NCBI GenBank assembly: GCA_036005605.1 | Contig: DASYQJ010000018.1 | Location: forward strand, 1-13,602 | DNA: 13,602 nucleotides | Direction: 5' to 3' | Source: JALZAA01 sp036005605 | GTDB taxonomy: Bacteria; Actinomycetota; Acidimicrobiia; IMCC26256; JACDBD01 | Shown here: positions 6,068 through 12,693 of the stretch, in pieces | Position numbering within the stretch: the first letter of the stretch is position 1 | Layout of the letters: the number at the start of each line of letters is the position of its first letter | Made by a program: the position numbers and the translations under genes | Notes under the pieces: model-generated | The model's database searches: none | The model's input: only the letters and a program-made list of their open reading frames with translations | Told to the model about the DNA's origin: nothing

Positions 6068-6415
6068 TCAGCTCGCACGATCACGGTTGGGCGTCCGTCG
6101 CACGTCCATCACCTGATCGAGCCCCGTGATTCTCAGGACCCGCCAGACCGCGCGCGTGGGGGAGAGGATCACCAAATGACGGCCTACCGACTCGACCCGG
6201 TTATGGACATGCAACAGGGCACGAGCGCCCGTCGAGTCCATGAAGGTCAGCGCACTGACGTCAAGGCAGAACTCTCCGTCTTGACCGTCCATTGTGCCGG
6301 CCACCGTTCGCTCGAGAGCCGGCGCACTCGCGATGTCCAACTCGCCGGAGACGCACAGGGTTTGTGCTGCCTCGCCTCGTCCGAGTCGGAATCGCAAGAG
6401 GCCTTCTTCCGCCAT
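6068..6415 (-). CDS. STAS domain anti-sigma factor antagonist
   Basis: This is a 115-residue single STAS-domain protein of the SpoIIAA/RsbV type. Such proteins bind an anti-sigma kinase when unphosphorylated and so free the sigma factor. The order is normal: QTLCVSGELDIASAPALERT (18-37), LDVSALTFMDSTGARALL (51-68) and a C-terminal helix. Ser61 in MDSTG is the expected phosphorylation site. The open frame extends upstream, but the ATG at 6415 has GAGGAGG just before it and gives the standard N-terminus. It lies 111 nt downstream of the GNAT-like gene on the same strand, with a hairpin between them. It may therefore be transcribed both with the hemerythrin operon and separately. No kinase or sigma gene is in the window. 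The family call is secure; its sigma target is unknown. Confidence 0.9.
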   Translation of the reverse strand: MAEEGLLRFRLGRGEAAQTLCVSGELDIASAPALERTVAGTMDGQDGEFCLDVSALTFMDSTGARALLHVHNRVESVGRHLVILSPTRAVWRVLRITGLDQVMDVRRTPNRDRAS

Positions 6416-6494
6416 CGGACCTCCTCGTGCTCGCGTAAAGCACTGGTGGGGCCCGCCGACTGCTTGACGAGTGCAACGCAATCTAATGCGCCCG

Positions 6495-6520
6495 CGATCG
6501 TTGGGGAACCCCGTCGATCG
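6495..6520 (-). terminator. Hairpin just after the GNAT-like gene
   Basis: CGATCG at 6495-6500 pairs with CGATCG at 6515-6520. Inside, GGGG pairs with CCCC around AA, separated from the outer stem by one mismatch and one T-G pair. It begins 7 nt past the stop of the GNAT-like gene and about 80 nt before the STAS start. It may attenuate read-through into the STAS gene. There is no T-tract, so this is uncertain. Confidence 0.3.
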
Positions 6521-6526
6521 CCCCGG

Positions 6527-6829
6527 CTACCTATCAGCGAGCAGGTCGGCGTACTCGGGGTGCTGGTCGATGAACTCGGCCACGTACCAGCAGTGCGCGA
6601 CGATTGTGTCGCCTCGGGCGCGTATGTCGTCGAGGGCGCCCCGGACCAGCTCCGCGCCGAGGGCCCGGTTGCGCATCGACGGCTCGATCTCCGTGTGCGG
6701 GAAGACCACGGTGTCGCCGTGGGCTCGGTAGTCGGCAAAACCGACGAGACGGCCGTCGAGGCTGATCTCATACCGCGAGCGGCTCGAGTTGTTGCGGACC
6801 TCGGTCGAATTGCTATCGGCGTCGAGCAA
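6527..6829 (-). CDS. Small GNAT-like N-acetyltransferase (YjdJ type)
   Basis: This encodes a 100-residue protein of the short GNAT subfamily often called YjdJ-like. RSRYEISLDGRLVGFADYRA forms the first strands (about 18-37). FPHTEIEPSMRNRALGAELV follows (about 43-62), and the end HCWYVAEFIDQHPEYADLL matches the family's typical C-terminus. The acetyl-CoA-binding loop, usually R-G-x-G-x-G-like, reads R-N-R-A-L-G here: one glycine is alanine, so activity is uncertain. The HC of HCWYV keeps the family cysteine. Its start overlaps the end of the hemerythrin gene by 17 nt in another frame, a tight operon junction. Its role is probably small-molecule or protein acetylation, inferred from family only. 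Confidence 0.8.
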   Translation of the reverse strand: MLDADSNSTEVRNNSSRSRYEISLDGRLVGFADYRAHGDTVVFPHTEIEPSMRNRALGAELVRGALDDIRARGDTIVAHCWYVAEFIDQHPEYADLLADR

Positions 6830-7457
6830 GCTTGTCCCTCGCCTTGTCGAGCATTCCGGTCATTGCGCCCGTGACGATATTGGCCGGCGGCGTGTCGGGC
6901 GCCTTGGGATGCGGGCGCGTGGGAGCGGCCTGTTTGGCTTGGCGGGTGAGCTTGGCCATCCGGACCAATTGCTCTCGGGGCGTGTGCTTGCGGAGCTCGC
7001 GCAGGATGCCGCCCGGCCCCTCCTCCTCCTTGACGTGGTGACGAACCTCTTTCTCGATATCCGTCATCAAGTCGTCGAAGGCGAGGTCATCGGGAGGGCA
7101 CTTCTCCAACGCTGCCAGCGCCTTCTTCAGCGACCGGTGCTCGTGCAGGGCCTCCGTGACGAGCTCATCGCCCTTGGGCACCGTCGTCCTGGCGACCGGG
7201 TAGAGCACGTTCTCCTCGACGGCGGCGTGCACCGAGAGCTCCTTGATGACCCGGTCGGCCATGTTGCGCCGGCTCTTGATCGAGCGTGCGCTCAGTCCCT
7301 TGTAGCGGCGGAAGAGACGGTCGACCGTGGCGTGGTCCGCCTTGATCAACGCGATCACATCCCTCGGACGGGTTGCGCTGTTCCGACCGCGCGCCGGCCC
7401 TCGCTTCGACGTCCGCGCGCTGCTCGGTCGGGAACGCTTGGTGGTTTTGGCCGGCAT
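6813..7457 (-). CDS. Hemerythrin HHE-domain protein
   Basis: This 214-residue protein has a basic, low-complexity N-terminus (1-32, rich in Lys, Arg, Ser). A four-helix hemerythrin-like domain follows (about 33-150), then a basic, proline-containing tail. Candidate di-iron ligands appear in order: His42 (KADHATVD), His77 and Glu81 (HAAVEE), His107 (EHRSL), and His140/141 with Glu144/145 (RHHVKEEE). Such proteins bind O2, NO or peroxide, or store iron. The basic ends could contact nucleic acid, which is my inference. The frame stays open far upstream, antisense to the FAD gene. The ATG at 7457 is chosen because AGGAGG lies just before it and the domain begins soon after. A SigF-like promoter lies 35 bp upstream. 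It is the first gene of the hemerythrin-GNAT(-STAS) operon. Confidence 0.9.
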   Translation of the reverse strand: MPAKTTKRSRPSSARTSKRGPARGRNSATRPRDVIALIKADHATVDRLFRRYKGLSARSIKSRRNMADRVIKELSVHAAVEENVLYPVARTTVPKGDELVTEALHEHRSLKKALAALEKCPPDDLAFDDLMTDIEKEVRHHVKEEEGPGGILRELRKHTPREQLVRMAKLTRQAKQAAPTRPHPKAPDTPPANIVTGAMTGMLDKARDKLARRR

Positions 7458-7491
7458 GGGAACGCCTCCTCCTTGCTTGTCCTGCCCACCA

Positions 7492-7518
7492 GTACCCCCG
7501 CCCGGACCGTGTCGAAAC
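7492..7518 (-). promoter_or_regulatory. SigF/SigB-type promoter of the hemerythrin operon
   Basis: On the minus strand GTTT (7515-7518) is followed after exactly 17 nt by GGGTAC (7492-7497). This fits the actinobacterial SigF/SigB pattern GTTT-N15-17-GGGTA. The -10 lies 35 bp before the hemerythrin ATG, leaving a normal short leader with a good ribosome-binding site. The STAS anti-sigma antagonist in the same gene cluster supports control by a general stress sigma factor. Confidence 0.65.
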
Positions 7519-7580
7519 GTTGGGGGCCATGCCCGAGAGGGAAGGGAGTCGCCCGGCCAAGCCGTGGGTAAGCAGGGTCC

Positions 7581-9104
7581 ATGGGAAGTCTGCACGAGGT
7601 CAACCCGTCGCCTTGGGTCATCGCCGGGGACGCAGCGCACTTTCCCCCTCTGCACGACGACGCGCGCGCGGACGTCGTCATCGTCGGCGCCGGCATCACC
7701 GGCCTGACGTCTGCGCGCATGCTGGCTGAGGCCGGCGCCACGGTGGTCGTCCTCGACGCGGGGCCGGTCTGTGCGGGAGCCACGGGCTATACGACGGCGA
7801 AGGTCACGGCACTGCACCGGCTCGTCTACCGAGAGCTCATCGACCGCCACGGTGAGGAGCGGGCGCGCGCCTACGCAGATGCGAACCAGAGCGCCGTCCG
7901 AACCGTTGCCGAGCTGGCGAGGGCGGACGACATCGATTGCGATCTTTCGGCTGCGGCGGCGGTGACGTACACAGAGCGCGACGAAAACGTGGCGGACATC
8001 GAGGCTGAAGTTGACGCCTGCAGACGGCTTGGCATCCCGGTCGAGTACATCACTGCGACGGAGCTGCCGTTTCCGGTCAAGGCCGCCGTCCGTCTCGACG
8101 ATCAAATGCACTTCCACCCTCGGCGCTACTGCATCGGGCTCGCCCGCAAAATCGTGTCGATGGGCGGCGCGGTCCACGAAGACACGCGAGCACTGCAGGT
8201 CACGACAGGCGCGCCGGGCGTGTCCGTCACCACCGCTCATGGAACGATCAGCGCCGAATTCGCCGTGCTGGCGACCCACTTGCCGTTTCTCGATCGGGGT
8301 GGCTTCTTTGCCCGGGCGCATCCGTACCGGTCGTACGCCTTGTCCGCGCGTTTGCGCCGGGATGCACCCGAAGCGATGTACATCAGTGCAGAGGACCCGA
8401 CGCGGTCCTTGCGTCCGGCGTCTGGAGGCCGCTTGATCGTCGGCGGGGAAGGACACAAGACCGGCAGAGATCCCGACACACGGCAGCGATACACCGCGCT
8501 CGAGGCCTGGGCGCGCTCCCGATTCGACGTCCAAGACATCGAGCACCGCTGGTCGGCACAGGACTACGTGACCGTCGACGGTCTGCCCTACGTCGGACGC
8601 CTGCGGCGGAACGAGGAACGCGTGCTGGTTGCGACCGGGTTTCGGAAGTGGGGAATGACCAACGGCACCGCCGCCGCGCAGATGCTCGCTGACGCCATCC
8701 GCGGACGGGAGAATGCCTGGCAGCAGGCATTCGATGCGACGCGCCTGGCACCACGACCGTCACTCATGTCGTTCGTCCGCGAGAACGTCGACGTTGCGCG
8801 CCGATTTCTCGGTGACCGGTTCACGCGGCTTCGCGCGGGGACGGCGGAGACGCTGGGCGCCGGCGAGGCTGGCATCGTCGACCACGAACACCGGCGCTTG
8901 GCGTGCTACCGGGATCATGACCGGTCGATCCACGCAGTCTCGCCGACATGCACGCACCTCGGTTGTGAGGTGACGTTCAATACCGCAGAACGCACTTGGG
9001 ACTGCCCGTGCCACGGGTCCCGCTTCGACGTCGACGGCCGCGTTCTCGAAGGTCCTGCGCTGAAGGACCTGGAGTCGACGAGCTCGACGACGGCGGGCCG
9101 TTAG
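7581..9104 (+). CDS. FAD-dependent oxidoreductase fused to a Rieske [2Fe-2S] domain
   Basis: This encodes a 507-residue protein resembling Bacillus YhfW-type proteins. Residues about 31-380 are a DAO-type FAD domain. The dinucleotide-binding motif is VVIVGAGITGL (Gly36, Gly38, Gly41) with Asp59 ending the second strand, and later stretches include RLIVGGEGHKTG and VATGFRKWGMTNGTAAAQ. The C-terminus carries both Rieske boxes, CTHLGC (457-462) and CPCHGSRF (475-482). Cys457, His459, Cys475 and His478 are the cluster ligands; Cys462 and Cys477 are positioned for the disulfide of bc1-type Rieske proteins. There is no signal peptide or Tat motif, so it should be cytoplasmic. Electrons probably pass between flavin and cluster; the substrate is unknown. 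It is divergent from the hemerythrin gene across 123 bp. The ribosome-binding site (CAGGG) is weak. The domain call is very confident. Confidence 0.95.
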   Translation: MGSLHEVNPSPWVIAGDAAHFPPLHDDARADVVIVGAGITGLTSARMLAEAGATVVVLDAGPVCAGATGYTTAKVTALHRLVYRELIDRHGEERARAYADANQSAVRTVAELARADDIDCDLSAAAAVTYTERDENVADIEAEVDACRRLGIPVEYITATELPFPVKAAVRLDDQMHFHPRRYCIGLARKIVSMGGAVHEDTRALQVTTGAPGVSVTTAHGTISAEFAVLATHLPFLDRGGFFARAHPYRSYALSARLRRDAPEAMYISAEDPTRSLRPASGGRLIVGGEGHKTGRDPDTRQRYTALEAWARSRFDVQDIEHRWSAQDYVTVDGLPYVGRLRRNEERVLVATGFRKWGMTNGTAAAQMLADAIRGRENAWQQAFDATRLAPRPSLMSFVRENVDVARRFLGDRFTRLRAGTAETLGAGEAGIVDHEHRRLACYRDHDRSIHAVSPTCTHLGCEVTFNTAERTWDCPCHGSRFDVDGRVLEGPALKDLESTSSTTAGR

Positions 9105-9140
9105 GGCCGAAGCGCCCCGGCGCCTACCGAGTACTCGCGT

Positions 9141-9623
9141 TCAGAGATCGACGTCTGCGTGGTCGGTGATCTGCAGCACTTCGAGAGTGCGGCCGAGCCC
9201 CAGATAGACAGCCAAGCACAGTGTGAGATCGAGGATCTCGTCGTCTGCGAACTGATCGCGCAGCCGGCCGAAGAGCTCGTCGTCGATCGCACGATGATCG
9301 ACCGCAAACCGCTCCGCGTACTCGATGGCCAAGCGCTGTCGATCCGTATACCCGGGAAACGTTCGCCACTCGTCGAGATGCTCGTACATCTCTTCGGTGA
9401 CACCGGCCTCGACAACTGATCGCGCTCTGAAGGTCGAGCACGCGCCGCACGCGTTGAGTTGCGCGATGCGCATTCGGGCGACCTCGCGCTCGGCCGCCGG
9501 GATCTTGCTGGACCCGTACGCAGTCGCGATCATCTTGTGCACCATGCCGGCCATCTCGGGTCGCAAGGTCCACACCATGGCGCTGTCGCCGCCTGGCCCG
9601 TCGGGGATGTCGATGCGCGCCAT
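9141..9623 (-). CDS. Carboxymuconolactone decarboxylase/AhpD-like protein
   Basis: This is a 160-residue, all-helical protein of the CMD/AhpD superfamily. The AhpD-type motif is E-X11-C-X2-C-X3-H. Here Glu47, Cys59 and Cys62 (NACGACSTF) are exactly spaced, but the expected histidine is Arg66. Downstream, YTDRQRLAIEYAERFAVDH and FADDEILDLTLCLAVYLGLG match the family's C-terminal helices. AhpD members act as peroxidase adaptors with a Cys pair; the missing histidine makes full activity doubtful. The ATG at 9623 starts MARIDIPDGPGG, a usual family N-terminus, though no strong ribosome-binding site precedes it. The gene converges with the FAD-Rieske gene (36-nt gap) and is divergent from the YHYH lipoprotein gene (80 bp). 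Confidence 0.88.
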   Translation of the reverse strand: MARIDIPDGPGGDSAMVWTLRPEMAGMVHKMIATAYGSSKIPAAEREVARMRIAQLNACGACSTFRARSVVEAGVTEEMYEHLDEWRTFPGYTDRQRLAIEYAERFAVDHRAIDDELFGRLRDQFADDEILDLTLCLAVYLGLGRTLEVLQITDHADVDL

Positions 9624-9703
9624 GGCCAGGCAGTCTACGGCGGGCGGACTCGATCTACACTCAACCGCTCGTCGGACGACGGCGCGAGCGAGGGGCAGGA
9701 GTT

Positions 9704-10726
9704 GTGCATCGGAAACTGGTGGCGGCGTCCATCGCCGCGCTCGTGCTGAGCTCGGCGGCGGCGTGCTCGTCGGGCAGTGACTCCAAGAGCACGTCCTCGA
9801 CGACGACGAGCAAGGCGGCGGGCAACTCCAGCCGGGTCACCGACCTGAAGCTCGACCCCGGTCACGACTATGGGAACAAGTACGCCAACGGCATCCTGCC
9901 CGTCGGAGACGGCAACTACGTCACCGACACGGCGAAGAAGGGCTCGGTGTATCTGTGTCGCGCTCCGCAAGGCCAAGCGGGCGGCGCGGGCTCTCGAGGC
10001 ACCTGGTTCACCAACAACAACACCGAGTACGACATCAACAAGAAGATCGCGGTCGAGGGCAACGTCAGCTGGGACGCGAGCTATTCGGAGACCACGAGCG
10101 GTGGCAATCGGGTGATCACGACGAACGATCTGCCGCGCGACCACACGACAGGCGTGTTCCCGGTCCAGTCCTCTGATCCCGCGTACCAGTACGACCGGAA
10201 CCCGAACCAGATCGCGGCGCAGTCGCTCACGTACACGCTGAGCGCCGAGCCCCAGGTCCAATCACAGCCTGCCTGCCTCGGCGGGGAGGTCGGCGTGATG
10301 CTGACCGGCGTCGCGCTCTTCGACGCCTTCGACGCTGGCGGCCGGGACGCCGGCGCCTGGGAGGTCCAGGACGGCTGCAACGGCCATCCGCAGATCTCGA
10401 GCGAGTACCACTACCACACGCTGAGCAGCTGCATTCAGGACACGAACGTCGACACCGTCATCGGGTTCGCCCTGGACGGCTTCCCGATCACCGGCCCGAA
10501 GGTCGGCGGCAACAACGTCCTCACCACGAGCGATCTCGACGAGTGCCACGGCATCACCAGCACGATCACGCTCGACGGCCAACGGGTCGAGACATACCAC
10601 TACGTGATGACGCAGGACTTCCCGTACTCGGCGAGCTGCTTCCGCGCGACCGCGACGCAACCGCCGGGCCAAGCGGCCGGACCGCCGTCGCAGCCGAGCG
10701 GTCCACCGGCGGGTCCGCCCGGCTGA
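9704..10726 (+). CDS. YHYH-domain secreted lipoprotein
   Basis: This encodes a 340-residue exported protein. A basic start (MHRK) and a hydrophobic core lead to a lipobox-like SSAAAC with Cys21, then a Ser/Thr-rich linker (22-43), indicating a lipoprotein on the outer face of the membrane. The body is a YHYH domain. YHYH is at residues 235-238 in SSEYHYHTLSSC. It is followed by IGFALDGFPITGP, LDECHG and YHYVMTQDFPYSASCF (298 on), where the second motif has Val in place of the last His. The histidines and paired cysteines suggest metal binding and disulfides; no reaction is established for the family that I know. The last 25 residues are Pro/Gly-rich. The GTG start has AGGAG close upstream. 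It probably forms a unit with the nitroreductase gene 23 nt downstream. Confidence 0.88.
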   Translation: MHRKLVAASIAALVLSSAAACSSGSDSKSTSSTTTSKAAGNSSRVTDLKLDPGHDYGNKYANGILPVGDGNYVTDTAKKGSVYLCRAPQGQAGGAGSRGTWFTNNNTEYDINKKIAVEGNVSWDASYSETTSGGNRVITTNDLPRDHTTGVFPVQSSDPAYQYDRNPNQIAAQSLTYTLSAEPQVQSQPACLGGEVGVMLTGVALFDAFDAGGRDAGAWEVQDGCNGHPQISSEYHYHTLSSCIQDTNVDTVIGFALDGFPITGPKVGGNNVLTTSDLDECHGITSTITLDGQRVETYHYVMTQDFPYSASCFRATATQPPGQAAGPPSQPSGPPAGPPG

Positions 10727-10749
10727 CGCCCGGGATAGCGTACGGACGC

Positions 10750-11220
10750 GTGGCCGCCAGCGAATCGGAACCCCGCTATGTTCGCCCCGGGTGGTTCACG
10801 AAGCACGTCTTCAACCCGATCGTCGCGCTGCTCACGCGCGCTGGTGTCAGCGTCTGGGGATCCCGGGAGCTGCGCGTGCGTGGGCGCAAGACCGGCGAGT
10901 GGAGGACGACACCCGTCAACCTCCTCACCTATGGAGGCGATCGGTACCTCGTCGCGGCCCGGGGAGTGACGCATTGGGTTCGCAACCTGCGCGCGGCGGG
11001 AGACGGAGAGCTGCGGGTCGGGCGACGCACGGAGGCGTTCCGGGCGACCGAGCTCCCCGACGAGGACAAGCCACCGATCTTGCGCGCCTACCTCAAGCGC
11101 TGGAAGGCGGAGGTGGGTGTCTTCTTCGGCGGTATCAGCGCCGACTCGCCCGAGGAGGAGCTGCGCCGCATCAGCCCCGACCATCCCATCTTCCGCATCG
11201 AGGGGACGCCGCCGGGCTGA
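10750..11220 (+). CDS. Deazaflavin (F420)-dependent nitroreductase family protein
   Basis: This is a 156-residue protein of the Ddn/FDOR family, which uses reduced coenzyme F420 to reduce nitro compounds, quinones or other substrates at the membrane or in the cytoplasm. The signature is clear: LRVRGRKTGEWRTTPVNLLT (41-60), YLVAARGVTHWVRNLRAAGD (66-85), then ILRAYLKRW and the HPIFRIEG ending. Length is normal. The frame is open to 10543 inside the YHYH gene; the GTG at 10750 gives the standard N-terminus, but its ribosome-binding site is weak. It follows the YHYH gene by 23 nt and is probably co-transcribed. The presence of this family implies F420 synthesis in the host. The family call is confident; the substrate is unknown. 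Confidence 0.9.
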   Translation: MAASESEPRYVRPGWFTKHVFNPIVALLTRAGVSVWGSRELRVRGRKTGEWRTTPVNLLTYGGDRYLVAARGVTHWVRNLRAAGDGELRVGRRTEAFRATELPDEDKPPILRAYLKRWKAEVGVFFGGISADSPEEELRRISPDHPIFRIEGTPPG

Positions 11221-11252
11221 GCACGGCGATCATGGGGCGCCGCCGGGGGCTG

Positions 11253-12683
11253 TCACCTGCGGCGGTCGAGCTCGGCGAACAGCTGCGCGTACTGCGCGAG
11301 GTGGCGGTCGCCGAGGAACTCCGCGACCGCCCGCCGCCGCGCGTTCTCGCCCAGCAGCTCGGCGGACGGCGGGTCGTCGAGGAGGCGCCGCACGGCGTGT
11401 CCGAACTCGACCGGGTCGCGAGGATCGTCAATCAGGAGGCCGTGCTCGCCGGACACGATCTGCTCCACGATGCCGCCGACGGCGCTGGCGACGATCGGCT
11501 TCGCCTTCCACATCGCCTCGGCCACTGTGAGGCCGAATCCCTCGGCGAGGCTCTTCTGCGTGACGACGGTGGCGTGGCGCTGGATGGCATTGACGATGGC
11601 CGCGTTCTCGTCCGGGTCGTGCATCGGCAGGCAAGCCAGATGGATGCGGCTCCGCTCGGCGTGCGGAAGCCGGCGCCACACCTCGATGCAGTGCTCGAAC
11701 GTGGCCGCGCCTTCCGGATCGTCGGCGACGCCCGTCACCACGGGGCCCGCAAGGAGAAGATGGGCCGGGCCCGACCCGTCGACGTGCTCGGCGAATGCCG
11801 TCATGACGCCCGCCATGTCCTTCAGGGGATCCCACCGTGAGACCTGCACGACCAACGGAGCGTCGGCGGGTGGTGGTGGGCCCGTCTGGAGCACGTCGAC
11901 GTGGCGGTCGATGCGACCCGGCGACCCGTCCTCGAGGGTGTAGGCGGCGACCGGGGCGGGGCCGTCGCCCTCGAGTAGCCCGACGTAGTGCAGGATCGCG
12001 CCGACGTCCTCCGGGCTCATCGGTTGGTTCTTGGCCGAGAACGGGTCGATTGACGGAGGAATCACGAACACTCGTCTCGGATCGGCCCAATCGGGCGTGT
12101 AGATCGCACGCGTGAACACGTAGGCGTCGGCGTCATCGAGGTACGGACGCAGAAAGGCCCATGCCCGCTCGACGTGCTCGTTCGTGGTGTCGGCGCCCAC
12201 GTGGCAGCGCCACACCACGATGACGCCGGCACGCGACAGAGCGTGCGCGAGTCCGGCGGTCTGGGGATCGTGCAGCAGGACGATGTCGCGCGGTCGGACG
12301 AGGGCCTGCAGCTCGTCGGCGTTGGCGCGCAGAACCTCATCGTAGTGACGTCGCTCGTCGTCACCGAGCGGGCCTCCGTCGCCGGGAGCGCCGTGGAGGT
12401 TGTTGTGGATGCGCTTCGTGATCGTGAAGAAGTGCGGATCGCCCTTGATGACGACCCATTGGGTATCGACACCGGCGCCACGGGCATACGCCAAAAGCGT
12501 CCGGAGCATCTCGGCGACACCGCCACCGGACGCGGTCGAGTTGACGTTCAGCACTCTGCGCCCGGCCAGCATCTCGCGTGCGGCCTCCGCGGTCTCCTCG
12601 AAACGCTTTGCGCGGTCCGGTCCGATCAGCGGGGCCAAGCGCTGAGGGGTACAAGCTGCGACGTGGACATCTTCGAGCTTCAT
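11253..12683 (-). CDS. treT: Trehalose synthase, GT4 glycosyltransferase (TreT type)
   Basis: This encodes a 476-residue cytoplasmic GT-B glycosyltransferase that, by family, joins NDP-glucose and glucose to make trehalose. The N-terminal signature VLNVNSTASGGGVAEMLRTL (about 44-63) with VIKGDPHFFTITKRIHNNLH is characteristic of TreT. VSRWDPLKDMAGVMTAF starts the C-terminal nucleotide-binding half. EGFGLTVAE (381-389) is the GT4 E-X7-E motif. The ATG at 12683 is chosen because GCGGAG lies four nt upstream; the open frame continues inside the kinase gene. Only 10 nt separate it from the stop of the histidine kinase gene, so the two are in one operon. Trehalose is a stress protectant, which fits a sensor kinase partner. 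The alternative is a related GT4 enzyme with another acceptor. Confidence 0.88.
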   Translation of the reverse strand: MKLEDVHVAACTPQRLAPLIGPDRAKRFEETAEAAREMLAGRRVLNVNSTASGGGVAEMLRTLLAYARGAGVDTQWVVIKGDPHFFTITKRIHNNLHGAPGDGGPLGDDERRHYDEVLRANADELQALVRPRDIVLLHDPQTAGLAHALSRAGVIVVWRCHVGADTTNEHVERAWAFLRPYLDDADAYVFTRAIYTPDWADPRRVFVIPPSIDPFSAKNQPMSPEDVGAILHYVGLLEGDGPAPVAAYTLEDGSPGRIDRHVDVLQTGPPPPADAPLVVQVSRWDPLKDMAGVMTAFAEHVDGSGPAHLLLAGPVVTGVADDPEGAATFEHCIEVWRRLPHAERSRIHLACLPMHDPDENAAIVNAIQRHATVVTQKSLAEGFGLTVAEAMWKAKPIVASAVGGIVEQIVSGEHGLLIDDPRDPVEFGHAVRRLLDDPPSAELLGENARRRAVAEFLGDRHLAQYAQLFAELDRRR

Positions 12684-12693
12684 GGGGCTCCGC

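Noticed and set aside
7566..7570. GGGTA upstream of the FAD-Rieske gene as a plus-strand SigF -10
   Set aside because: There is no GTTT at the right distance upstream, and it lies too close to the start codon.
6813..8546. A 577-codon minus-strand frame spanning hemerythrin and most of the FAD gene region
   Set aside because: Only the part from 7457 down has hemerythrin sequence, a ribosome-binding site and a promoter. The upstream 363 codons are antisense to the strongly supported FAD-Rieske gene.
9102..9141. Short GC-rich dyads between the FAD-Rieske and CMD genes as a terminator
   Set aside because: Stems are only 4-5 bp with very small loops and no T-tract; chance is likely in such GC-rich DNA.
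10791..11840. A 349-codon plus-strand frame across the nitroreductase and trehalose synthase genes
   Set aside because: It runs in the wrong frame through one clear family and antisense to another; it is Arg/Gly-rich with no domain.
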